From contig NC_060211.1 of assembly GCF_021130785.1 (NCBI RefSeq), positions 120,900,501-120,964,500 on the forward strand: 64,000 nucleotides of DNA, in the 5' to 3' direction. Numbering within the stretch: the first letter of the stretch is position 1; every line of letters starts with the position of its first letter. Of the stretch, positions 46,558-57,740 are shown in pieces. Below the pieces are notes generated by a model. It did not search any database. It had not been told where the DNA came from and saw only the letters and a list, made by a program, of their open reading frames with translations. The stretch comes from Homalodisca vitripennis. Taxonomy: Eukaryota > Arthropoda > Insecta > Hemiptera > Cicadellidae. Position numbers and translations under genes: made by a program.

Positions 46558-47168
46558 ATTACTTTCTTTTATGATTATTCTTTTTTTGTAACTGTTCTTT
46601 ATGTGTTTATCCTATGTTTGATTTATTATTGAATCAAACACAATTTGACTGGTTATTTGGCATCGTGATATTTTAAAGTAGACCTTGTTTTCCAATACTG
46701 ATTCTTTAATAACCAGTATAAGATGAAAATAAACGTAACGTTGCATTATGTCATTTTAAAGCCCAAAAAATGGGCAAGTTTTTTGTCGTATTGGCCTCTC
46801 TTCAGAATTAACTTCATTTAATTCCTCGGGTCTAATATCTTTTTAATGTTTTTGCCGAAAAACTTAAGAATTTTGATTTATTAGCAATTTGTTTGTATCA
46901 AACTTATTTTCAAGACAGTTTTTCTCCATTATTCCCATGTAAAAATTTTGTGTAGATTTCAAAAATGGATTCAGAATTAAAAAATCATTAAAAATAATGG
47001 AGGAAATTGAGTTTTATTGAAACAAAACATGATTTTTTAACAAAATAGCGAAATTGGTCGTAGTTAAAAGATAAAATGGGATAGGGATATTTTATTTTCA
47101 TATTTTGGTCTATAATACTGAGTAGTATCACCCAAAAAATTTTTCGACACACTTAAATTCACCCTGTA
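46138..47168. repeat. element C right inverted arm
   Basis: Inverted partner of 44407-45438. Begins at TTTACTTGG inside the transposase gene. Confidence 0.92.
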
Positions 47169-50100
47169 TACATACTTACCACTAGCGCAATACGAAAGGA
47201 TGTTGGCCGGACCGTGACAAAGAATATAAATATGTTGCAAATTCCTAATTATACTTTATTTTATACTGATTTAATAGGAGATACTTTGTATAATTATTAC
47301 GTTACTATAATTGCAAGAGGCTAGGTGCATAATTTTACTTTTCATATGTAATCTTCTTTATGTTAACATTTTGTCAATGATGCTGTTTCTGCCTAAACAT
47401 TATAATATGCCAAGCATTATGTGTATCATAATTTTATTATTCATTAAATGAGATATATCTGTGGGCAAAAATATTTTCTAAATATGGGTTTGTGATATGT
47501 TTGTAACTAACATAATCACATCATGTTAGTTCATTTTAGGAGACGATCATAATCATGGGGCCATTAAAAAACAGAATGTTTCCATTACTTAACAACCAAT
47601 ATTAAATTACTTTACTAACTACCAAACAATTTGCAATAAATATTACATAATATTTCGATCATCGGATAAGAAGGTTATAATATTAAACTTACTGACTTTA
47701 ACACTATTTTACATGTGCCATTTTATTAATTCTGAATAGCAACGAATGGCTGATCGTCTTCAGGTAAAGGGTAAGAGAGTTTTGTAATAAGCGAATGCTA
47801 GCTTCTAGGCCCTAATGACAATTTTCTAGAACCAAATAAGCGGAAAATAACCAAAAAACTTTGCAGTGCTCCATAAAAAGTGTAGTAAGTGTAGACTATG
47901 AACGCAGTCTTAATTTCCAATGTTTAAAGAGTGGGTATAGAGGTTTAGAATTTTTATGTTCATATGTATTTGGTTGTTATAATGTGTTTGCCTCTTATTT
48001 AAATTACTTGTTTTAGTATATATATATATATATACATTAAATTTGTATAAATGGCAATAGCCTTATTTAATTTCATATATATTTAATTTATATATATATA
48101 TATAGTAATCACTGTGTTAAGGGGAGGAAAACCTAAGTTAGAAGAATTGAGAAGAATTAAGAACAAAGTTTGCTCTAATGTCGTTATTTGTTGTTCATAG
48201 AAAAATATATCAAAGATTTTATTTCATTCGTTAATATTAAACACCCCAAACTACACAATACAAAATACCATTTAGGTGCATATTGTTGATTTATAACTCA
48301 CCAATAATAGTCGTGTAAAAGTGCCGAGGAATTTTATTGAATCAAACTTCCTAGTGAAAGGAAGTTTCACAAGGAATTTCACTGAAGAAGGTACTAAGGA
48401 TCTGTTTGAAGAAATTCTCTCACCTAATCACATAATCTTATCCCAGTCCATTGGGTATTCCTTGATGTAAACTTTCCCCACCTAGCTACTGGTACAAGTC
48501 TGCCAGCAGACCAAAGCTATAGTTGTAAGTTATATTTCCACGCTCAGTCACCAAACACCAATCTTATCCGGTTGTCTAGGTCATCCACTCTTAATTATCT
48601 TCGTAACTTTGATTTATCCAACTGGTAATAGTGTGATTTGCTCTCATGTTATTAGTCAATTACAACTTTAAACATTATTAAATTTTAAATCGTATGGACT
48701 ATATTGTTTATATCACTTATGCAAATTTAAATAATAATGGTTTCAAAATGTAATTTCATTAATTGATTAATTGTAATTCAATATAAGTCGCTGAATAATT
48801 TATTAAATCAGATGCACATCTTCTAATCAGTGGACACATCCACTAATGAAGCAATCAATCGATATTTTAATGAAGTAAATTCAATACTTTATAGCTTTAT
48901 GAAGGATAACCTCAATTACTTGTTTTACTCAGAACGGCTAATATAGCATTAAACATGTATTTAATATTATATTTTTTATTCTATAACTGCTATAACTTAT
49001 TATTCCATCGAGAATTCCTAACCTGGAGTTAAATCGAAGAAGGTATAATACCATGATACATTTAAATGACCCTCAGGTTCCATTCAGGAATGGTATACCA
49101 TCTTTGTTACCGAAATTACTTTGAGTAAGTAATTTACTGTAACTATTTACTGCATGGTTATATTTGGGCCTCATAATATTTCATTATAAATATATTGTGT
49201 TTTATGTATTAGATTCTGTTGTTAACAACATCTATTGGGACAGGTTTCTGCTAAATTTTGGGCACTTCCTGTATAAATTCGTTTTTTTCCTCTCAGTTTA
49301 ACTCGTTCTTTGCCATTTGAAATATTTGATGATATTAAGATATTGTTTAAAGTATTTTGGTAGCAATACAGATGATTTGATTAACACGGAATTGAATTAA
49401 CTAAAATTTTCTCAAGAAAGTATCTTTATGAATGATGGACCCAACAAATATTAGCCAGAAATTTGTATTAAGCCTGTAATAGAAACTTAGCGCAAAACAC
49501 TTTGTGAATAAATTATTGCTGCAGTGGATATAAGATATGGGCAGCAAAGTGTTTATATTTGCTAATAACAAACAATATTTTTAAGCCAGTTTACGGGATG
49601 ATTATTAATTAACCAATCATTTTAGAAATTGTGTATAAATCATTTATTAAATCAATGGTTTAATTTGGTTTCAGACATAATTTCTAATGAACCCACCCAC
49701 CGATATACAAATAAGATAAATTAAATATGTCGAAGCTTACTCAAGAATAAACTCGATAATGAGTACAAAAATTTTACTTTATTACCACTATTCCTAATTT
49801 AAAAATGCCATTAACTACTCAGATTAATTATACCATGGGCAAAAAGTTTCTTATGTAACATTTTTGTATAGTCAATATCAGTTTCATATAAACTATGTTT
49901 TATATTACACGCTGTGTCTACGTTACAGAGAACTGACTAATGGCAACATATACCTTTGTTTTATATACATATTGCTTGTTTTATACTTTTGGGCTTCATA
50001 ATCAACCCTTATAGTATTTTCTAATACCTTTTAAGTACACTAAAATAAGATATTTACTAGCTTTTCAGAATTAATTTGAAAAAAAGAATTTGAAATATAA

Positions 50101-51440
50101 TATAACCCTATAGCAAAATAAAGAGCGTAACATTTCCTGCAATTTATGATGTTAAATATTTATTGTATTGTAGTCTATAAATCTATACAACTAATTCGTA
50201 ACGCCAGAGAAAAATACCAAAAATGTAACTATGTAGTGTATGGACAATATTGTCAAGATAAAAACTCAGTAATCAGATTTTTCATTAAATTAGACCAATA
50301 ATTACTTATAGGCTCACACAAAATCAGACATAAATTATATAAAATTGTATACACTCTATTTTAATAAAAGTTCCTGATCCTTTATATCCTTATTTTCAGA
50401 ATTAATATTAGTAAAATAAGGTATTTTCTTTATTAATATATTCATAATATATCCTTATATATCCTTAATATATTCTTATAGAATAAATCCTTATTTCCTA
50501 AATAAGGATTTACCTTATTAGGTACATTAGATTTTCAAGATCAGCAAGGAAAGCAGCACTTCCACCTTCAGTCTCTTCTTAAAAACACAATTCTGGTAAA
50601 GGCCAACGCAGTAATCTCATGAAAGAGGAGATAGTGTGGTTGAGTGAAAGGTTTTTTATATTATCCGTATTGATATGATAACTCCTAGAGCTATTATACA
50701 TAAGCAGTTTAGCTTCTGTTGATGATGACTTTACGTATAAGGAAAAATAAAGTAAAGAGGAGAAGGCCAATGTTGGATCATAACCAATGCATTGCACGAT
50801 AAGTAAATCTAAATATCCTATTTTAATATGCTAGCCATAATGTTTTTCTCCTGCGTGGCTCACAATATTTTTAGTTTTGTTTCTATCTTTAATATGTATA
50901 TATTACCTACATTTAATAAAGATTTAATAAAATAATTATTAAATTATTTCAGAAAATATTTCATATTTCAGAAATGTTGCAATGGGTTAACCATGGAACA
51001 TTAGAACGAAACTCAATATCCTGTTATGTCAAAGTATGGCTAGAGAATTATACCTATAGTCCAGTATACTAACCAAAAATTACTATGAACATTTGCTATT
51101 GTTAGTCATCTTAAGTAATGTAATTTTCAAAATGGTTATACCGTGGGAATTTAAATAAATGAATAAATAAAACACCGACATTTTCAAACATGATTAGTAT
51201 TAAAATGAAAATGAAGAAAATAACACGTATATTTTATTTTTTTAATCACTGTAGACATATATCCAATAAAATATTAATACAAAATTATAAAATTACGTTA
51301 AATGCGAGGCGACGCTTTTCGGATACATGAATCGCATTTAAGTCAAGATAATATTAACCGGTTACATAAATATGCTCGTGAACAGCAACAGCTGAGATCA
51401 TACGTTAACAACATATAATATAGTTATAGATGTATCGTAG
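47169..51440. other. long stretch without a supported gene
   Basis: AT-rich with two (TA)n tracts. A 39-base plus-strand segment (48486-48524) lies between the acceptor TTTCCCCACCTAG and the donor GTAAGT and has two open frames; it is a weak microexon lead. A block at 50520-50800 is open on both strands in different frames and could not be resolved. Confidence 0.4.
48017..48034. repeat. (TA)n microsatellite
   Basis: Short TA run; a second one lies at 48089-48104. Confidence 0.9.
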
Positions 51441-51441
51441 T

Positions 51442-51530
51442 TTAACACGTTGACTGTGGTAGACGCACACTATTATTACCCGGGTGGTCCTAAAGTGGGT
51501 AAACGACTGATGTTGTATTGATCGTGTTAG
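51442..51530. other. possible piggyBac-type terminus
   Basis: TTAACACGTTGACTGTGG begins with TTAA, the piggyBac target site, and continues with CACGTTGACTG, a word I associate with piggyBac-like ends in insects. It is followed by ACCCGGGTGGTCC...AGTGGGT. An inverted counterpart is only hinted at (CGTGTTAG near 51522). The overlapping 111-codon minus-strand frame at 51405-51740 has no domain. Confidence 0.25.
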
Positions 51531-51989
51531 TTTTGTGATAGTGAATAGTGTATCACATGTATTTGTGACAACGCTCGAAGATAGAGCCGTAGGGTACAAT
51601 AACATGAAACCTTTGTCACCTTGTCTCGTCCATAAACTTGCTGACTCACAGTAGTACACGGTAACCAATATATACGGGATTGGTAAACATCGGCTCACCT
51701 TTATACAAGTGTGGGGTTCAGATTGTTTTATATGGAACAACGGAGGTTCCTGTGGGAAATTATACTTTCTCTTGATACAAATGATATTTTCACAACTAAC
51801 TTTTAACTTAATTCAAAGACTATTATTTTATTATTATCAAAATTAATTTATTTCCAAGAGAAAAACATTTACACTAGAGCACTTGTTCGTCACATTAACA
51901 GATTTAACCAGGTTTTGCATTATCACTTTACAAGCGGAGTATTTTTTCACCTCTACTGCAATATAAGTGTTGGAAAAACATAAATACTA

Positions 51990-52090
51990 AACTATTAGAA
52001 AAATTTACAAATTATTATTAAAGTGAATAACAAATCTAAAAGTGCGCATTATAGAAAACTTATTTCAATTCACAATGTGGGATTTTCTAG
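51990..52090 (+). repeat. retroelement-derived fragment, pair with 53540-53640
   Basis: Aligns with the segment just before the second RT fragment: both have ATTATT(A/G)TTAA, AATACAAAT-like, GCATTATA and ACTTATTT, then G(T/C)GGG(A/G)TTTTCT. Probably a third, shorter piece of the same degraded retrotransposon. Confidence 0.5.
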
Positions 52091-52095
52091 GTAAT

Positions 52096-53089
52096 CAGAA
52101 GCATTCGATCTAATTGATAATAAAATTTATATAAAAATTTTATATATAATAAAAAAATATAATAATAATAATATATAGGAAAATGCCATACCACGTGTCC
52201 CTTAACAGGATTGCCTGATTTTGCGTGCAAAATTTCTAGTCTATATATTATTTAATTCCTGAAGTGTCATGCGGAAAGGCAGACAGACACATACTCTTCA
52301 TCCAGTATGTCTCTGTTCCTTGTTTTGTTGTTCTTTCATGATAACCTCCCAATTTTTTGTTTAATCATTTACTTCAGCTTTTCTATTTTGCGTTGCCTCC
52401 TACTCTATTTTGGTATAATTACCAAATTTTGGAATCGGACAGGGGCAGAGGCAGTTCTATGAGGTTTACGTAAGCACAAGAGAACTTTTAAATTGAAAAT
52501 TCTTATATGAAAACTTATGTATTGGTGCTTTTAGTTTGATTGTACATCAAAATATACAAAATAAACATCTGCAAAAAAGAACACTGTGTTTCAATTGTGT
52601 TGTATGGCATCAAAGCAATAACGGTCAAGTGCGCTTTTATAGATTCAACTGCATGTTGTCAAGTTTCATACTTGAACATGAAATACACAGCTGAAATTGT
52701 GTTCTACATCAAATATTATATTTGTTTTTATATGTATTTTCTATTTATTTGCCGCCATTTAAAATTGTAAACAATTAAATTCAAATTCTTGCTTCAATTC
52801 AGTGGTTTACACTGCTGAATCAAAATATAAATCCCACCTCACAAGAGAAATACTGTAGAATTGCAGTTATGAATTCTTGAGAATTATTTTAATTTACTCA
52901 GGAATGTATGTCATGTAATAGGCTAAAATAAAACAATCCAAGAGTTTGTGAGTATCGGTTAGCAAATTATGGATTTATGAAAATTAATTTTAATCAAATG
53001 TAGATACGAGTGCTTAAGTTGAAACTTATTTAGTGAGCATAAATTAGATTTAGATAGTTCTTGCAACTAATTAACCTTTCCTGTCTTTT
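52096..53089. other. no gene seen
   Basis: AT-rich; the 52540-52770 open frame lacks support. Confidence 0.45.
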
Positions 53090-53203
53090 TACCTTATTGG
53101 AGGGCTTTAAATAACCAAAAAACATTTAGATGAAAAATCAAAAGAAATTGGCTTTACAGAGTTTTATGGCCGGGGTTTATGATGGACTTAATTTAATTCA
53201 AAT

Positions 53204-53352
53204 AGTGGGGTTTTCTTGATATTAAAAAGGTATTTGATTCAGTTAATAGCAAATTTGTTTTAAATAAAATAAATAATTACAGAACTAGAGCTAATATTTA
53301 TTCATGCTTGCAAGTTATATAACTGAAAGAAAACAATCCGTTAAAATTAATT
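53204..53352 (+). pseudogene. reverse transcriptase fragment 1
   Basis: Reads GFLDIKKVFDSVNSKFVLNK, then INNYRTRANIYSCLQVI, and after a stop LKENNPLKLIF. This is the DIKKAFD-type RT block that contains the first catalytic Asp, followed by the YG.RG....L..YL motif of jockey/CR1-like elements. Stops and substitutions show decay. Confidence 0.75.
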
Positions 53353-53624
53353 TTCCGCTAAGAAGAAATACGTAATACTAACACGTAGCAGAATATAATA
53401 TGTTCTCTTCTACTGGGGTGAGTCATTTGAGGTACCTTAAGTTTTTGTATGGATACTATATGGCTTGTGATGTTATGGAAGCTTTGTTAGTGGTATAATT
53501 TTCCGAATTTTTTACATTTGATGTTCGGAAAAAAACATTAACTGTGGACAAAATTTAAACATTATTGTTAAGGTAAATACAAATTTAAAACTACACATTA
53601 TAAATGACTTATTTAAACTAAAAA

Positions 53625-53760
53625 GGCGGGGTTTTCTGTATATTAAAAAGCATTTGATCCAGTCGATAGTAAACTCTATTTAAATAAAATAAATAATTGA
53701 AGAATTGGAGGTATCATTTATGCATGGGTTTATATGAGAGGAAAGTGAACTAGAGCTAAA
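53625..53760 (+). pseudogene. reverse transcriptase fragment 2
   Basis: The same RT block as fragment 1, 420 bp downstream: KAFDPVDSKLYLNKINN, a stop, then RIGGIIYAWVYMRGK. The block up to LNKINN is close in DNA to fragment 1 (TAAATAAAATAAATAATT in both), then it diverges. It is either a tandem duplication or a second insertion. Confidence 0.7.
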
Positions 53761-53819
53761 CTTAACATTCGAACTGAATCAGACCTCCCTACCGTTACGT
53801 GTAGAAGACTCGGTTGCAA

Positions 53820-54105
53820 CGCCGTGATTTGGGATCGTGTCAGTTAAAATCGTAGTTCATTCAATCGTGCATGTGGTGATATGAGAATACCACTTCACCT
53901 AGATTACCTACTTTTTGTAGACTGGGTGTCTCTGACGTCGAAAATATGCGAGGGGTTCGTTTAGGGCTACTTCGTTCTTCGTTGCCGACTATTTCTGGAT
54001 CCCTTAAGACGAACACGGCTCCAGATTTCAGGAGCAAAGTCTACAAGAGCATCAGATGTCAGATGCTGCACGTAAGAGGGAGGTGAACTCGAACTGAAAT
54101 CACCA
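53820..54105 (+). repeat. dispersed repeat, pair with 57440-57740
   Basis: Shares TGATTTG(G/A)GATCGT, CTAGATTAC...TTTTTGTAG, GTGT(C/T)TCTGA...TCGAAA and a CCAGATTTC...CAGGAG(C/T)(A)AA block. The similarity covers most of 280 bp in direct orientation and is clearly old. Protein origin is unclear. Confidence 0.75.
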
Positions 54106-54515
54106 TGAGCAGACATTGTGTATTACATGTATATTTATTTAAGTATTATTTTGTAGTAGAGGAGGTTAAAATGTAATCTAAAGGTATGAAGTACTCTAGA
54201 GTCAATGTAAATTTATAAAACTTTAATTGTTCAGTAATACAGAAAAACGGGAGAGTCACAGCTCGAGACCAAAACTAATGTTATCATAGGTAAGAACGGG
54301 TAAGTTTTTGGGAGACCGCCCAATTAGAAGAATGACTCTGCTATACTAATTGGGTTGTATTGGCGATGAATGAAAGAGGCCTAATTGTAAAATTGTATGT
54401 ATTAATGTGTATTGTTTTTATGAATTCCTGGAATTTTAGATAATCCGGATTGACGTTTGAATAGAATGTACATATTGTCGCTGCAATAAAAAGATTTTGA
54501 TTTTGAAGAATGATT

Positions 54516-56440
54516 TGAATGCTTCAGTCATCGATAAACTAGCGAATTCTCAGTATACTGTACCTCAACCAGAGTATACTGCATTGATACACATATATTG
54601 TTTTAACAGGTATTTACCAACAATATACACTATTACCGGTTACTGGTGTTTTCTTCACAATAATAGCTCACCTTTTAAGTCATGATTTCTCGTGGCGAAG
54701 GTGATGTAAATGGTATCCAATACGTATTTCAAAAGCACATCATTATACTCAAGCCTAATAAAGTATTTAAATCGTTGTGTAAAAAGGTGTTATGCTTAAA
54801 GTGTTGTATTATTAAAGTTCTGATTTTACCGCAGAATCCAATATGATACAGCTCAATATGCATATAGTATGCTTGCTTCATAAATAAATGTATTGTTAAG
54901 CTAGAACGATGGTAAAATAATTACTCTATACCAAAGTTAATTCAAATATTGTCTAAAAGAACTCCTACTTGGGATTGCATTAAAAAATAAGTTCACATTA
55001 ATACCTTTATCTTAGCAACAACTATCTTATAAAGTAAATATTTCGTATAAAAATGTTTCCGGTATATTAAAGATTGTTCTCTACTAAAATTGACTTAAGA
55101 AATTTAAACATGTCTTTTACAGTATATCCTGTGCGAAAACTCAGGTTGTACATTGCAGATCTTTGCAATACAAAGCTTAAAGCGATCCTGCCTCATACTG
55201 CTTTTTACTCTCTATTTTAAATGCACACCAAAAAGCAGTGTTAGCTAGTTTTCTCCAAAGGTTTTTTTAAATCAAGGAACAGAAACACGCAGGTTTAGGT
55301 GTGAATGTAGTTCAACATTATCTTTACTATACAATGGAGTTATCTTACGTACATACAATAGAAATCTCGCTATTGGAATTCCCAATATGTAAACTATAAA
55401 ATAATATTTTTGTTTACTGGTAACCCTACAAATAATCCCAAACCTCTGTTTCAAAATATATGTTAACTTCATTAATCAGTCCCAGTATAAATAAATGGAA
55501 AAAATTCTAATTAAAAAAATTATGTACATGACAAATAATATTTTATTAGATAAATTTAACCTGCGCACAACATTTAGTGAAAAGGTGTGTCCTACGAGTA
55601 CATTCGTATAGATGTGCCTTGATTATATGTAAGATATTCATACAAAAAAGTAATATATAATACATTAAACAAATATAAATGTATTCTGTTGTTTTAATAA
55701 GAGATCAGAGTAATCCAACATTTCAGTAGCAGGTACAAAAGCCAAATAATTGATGAGGAGTTTTGCCGAGTTGGTTAATCCTGTTGTATCACTGCTGTTT
55801 CTGCAGTAAATTTTAAATATTTATATCAAAACATAGCTCTTGTTTTGCGGGTAAATATTAAATTGTTGAATAAATAATTCTTCCAACTATAATTAATTTA
55901 CATTGTAACAAGTAAATTCTTGTTATATATAAGATCTAATTAAGTTTGGATACGCAGTTAACAGAACATGTCTTATGGTGGGTTGGTAAAGTTTACAACT
56001 TAACTATAATAAAACGTTTGACATATGACTTCAAGTTTGATCCTTTGGTGAATAATCGGCTCTCCAAGATATACCGTAGTTGTAATAGAAGGTAGAACAT
56101 CCTAATAACTTATGCATAAGTCAAGTTTACAGTATTACATAGTGTTTTCATAATCCTTTACATAGTTATTATGACTTCTGTTGGCTGAATCATAGCGAGG
56201 CCTAACATTTAGAGGCCTCGGTCTAAATGTTTTAGTATTTTAGTCTTTTTTTCTACATCATATCTCGAGATTGATTTTTATACTGTAAATTCTTTATAAT
56301 TTATATCACTAAGATAGCGAACAGCGCTGCTTTTCTATATGCCTCTTTAATGCACATGTTTTCTAAAAATATACAAAATATTAATCTAGCAATGAACTGT
56401 AAAGAAGCGTAAAAGGTTAAATTATAATGAAGCCACTCAC
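54516..56440. other. no gene seen
   Basis: AT-rich. The 55272-55472 minus-strand frame (MKLTYILKQRFGI...) starts at a true ATG but has no other support. Confidence 0.4.
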
Positions 56441-56599
56441 GATGTTGGTCTGACAGTTTACGTACGCTGCGCGGCACGGCCGACGTCGCCTCCACGGAAG
56501 GGTCCTTCCACGGGTCAACTCAGTGTACTTAGGAATACGGGCAGTTGTAGTTACAGAAAAAAGAGGAAATATATAATGCACAACAATAGTCACTGTCAT
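56441..56599 (-). CDS. candidate first coding exon, CpG-rich
   Basis: On the minus strand ATG at 56599 opens exactly 53 codons to a GTGAGT donor, leaving in phase 0. It starts MTVTIVVHYIFPLFSVTTTA, resembling a signal peptide, and continues with a very basic stretch (PWRRRRPCR). The last 80 bases are CpG-rich, unusual in this window. An alternative is an internal exon at 56441-56518 in another frame (DPWKDPSVEATSAVPRSVRK then LSDQH), phase 1 to 1, which would match the 42007-42174 exon. The two readings cannot both be right. A conserved exon is likely, but the frame is open. Confidence 0.4.
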
Positions 56600-56920
56600 C
56601 GCGGGGGTGGGGTCAAGTGGTCACAAAGGAATCCGCATCTGTTTTTTTCAATGGAGATCTTGAAGTAACGTCCGAACCTTGTCTTTAAAGGGTTGTGTAC
56701 TACATTAGTTACAAAGAATTTATCAATAGACATTATAGGAGCAAGAGACCTAGCACACGCAGAGATACATTGTAAGAGACTCAAACGAGCGAGAGAGAAC
56801 GACCGCCCACGGTGTTACATTTTGAACGAATGGGATGGACAGTGCACAAGGGGCGCTAACCGACCTATCGTCATGCCACATGAACTCAACTAAGGGGCTA
56901 TAATAAACTATCTCGACCGA
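56600..56920 (-). promoter_or_regulatory. promoter-like GC-richer region with GAGA repeats
   Basis: Just upstream of the candidate first exon (minus strand) lies sequence less AT-rich than background, with CTCTCTCGCTCG (GAGA-factor type) near 56790-56805 and a GGGGGTGGGG run at 56603. Insect promoters often show such features. A plus-strand frame of 66 codons through it (56693-56893) has no ATG start and is probably incidental. Confidence 0.3.
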
Positions 56921-57439
56921 TTAGAATAAATTACCTGATTTTACGTCTAGGTTCACCGTAGAGTTTGGCCACCGTATGAAGTACTTAGACAGACAACAAT
57001 ACAAAATAAATTATTCCAAACAATAAAATAATAGCTTATACTAATAATAAAAGAATAAAATAATATTAATAATGTGCTGATAACAGTTATAAATCTATCT
57101 GAGAAGGGAATGGAAAAAATAGTTTCTGTTCAATTTTATTTTTTTTATGTCAGGCTTTTATTAAAATATCTAAAAAATTATATTAGCTATCCATCTTTAC
57201 ACATTTTTTATATAAATCAGAAAAATCGTTAATGGTTTTTTCCGTACTCATGATGGTAAATTGCCACAAAATATAGAATCAGGTACTATATACAATTAAT
57301 AACACAATGAGAAATTATAACTTATATTAACGGGTGACAGTATGGTACAACTAGACTATACAGAGTGTTAAAGTTTCATTAGAAATTATGAAAAAGTGAG
57401 AACGACAGAGTCTTTAGATGATATTTAAAATTTTTTAAG
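56921..57439. other. no gene seen
   Basis: AT-rich. Confidence 0.5.
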
Positions 57440-57740
57440 TCGCCTTAAAGATCCACTGTGATTTGAGATCGTATTTGTAACATAGTTGTGATACACACAA
57501 TTATGCACCTGATGACACAATGAGAAAACCTCTTTATCTAGATTACTTTTTGTAGTCTTTGTGTTTCTGATATCGAAACTATTTAGAGTTCGATTTGAGC
57601 TTTTTCCCTTTCCAAAATTTTTATCTCTTTAGACACTTATTCCAGATTTCGCATTCCAGGAGTCAAATCTCTGACAGCGCCAGTTTCCAGACACTGCATT
57701 AAGAGGAAGTTGACATGAGTTTAAAATAAAACTCGTATCT
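57440..57740 (+). repeat. dispersed repeat, pair with 53820-54105
   Basis: Second, more AT-shifted copy of the 53820 repeat, starting near CCACTGTGATTTGAGATCGT. It shows that the repeat exists apart from the RT fragments. Confidence 0.75.

Larger units (their letters stand above)
44407..47168 (+). mobile_element. element C: foldback mariner-like element
   Basis: Ends are TACAGGGTGAATTTAAGT and its reverse complement, flanked by TA. The inverted arms are about 1.03 kb each (44407-45438 and 46138-47168) around a 699-bp unique centre. The right arm includes the 3' third of the plus-strand transposase gene, and the left arm is an inverted copy of the same segment. The element therefore grew its TIR by inverted duplication of one end, or lost its original left end. 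Arms are highly similar, differing mostly by homopolymer length. Confidence 0.93.
53090..54515 (+). mobile_element. degraded non-LTR retrotransposon cluster
   Basis: Two reverse-transcriptase fragments in the same orientation are followed by a repeat shared with 57440. The end of the cluster looks like a retrotransposon 3' UTR, with TCGCTGCAATAAAAAG and then ATTTTGATTTTGAA at about 54480-54505. Several truncated copies, or one duplicated copy, could explain the order. Confidence 0.6.

Noticed and set aside
48486..48524. 39-base plus-strand microexon candidate with strong splice signals
   Set aside because: Two of three frames are open, no neighbouring exon fits, and the length is too short to judge.
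49076..49123. Plus-strand segment between CCCTCAG and GTAAGT
   Set aside because: Weak acceptor and two open frames; likely chance.
50520..50800. Minus-strand 72-codon frame with a good pyrimidine tract and AG, and a competing plus-strand frame
   Set aside because: Both strands give plausible peptides and neither has a second splice site or matching phase, so nothing can be chosen.
51405..51740. 111-codon minus-strand ORF
   Set aside because: No domain, no splice signals, and it overlaps a possible transposon terminus; composition does not look coding.
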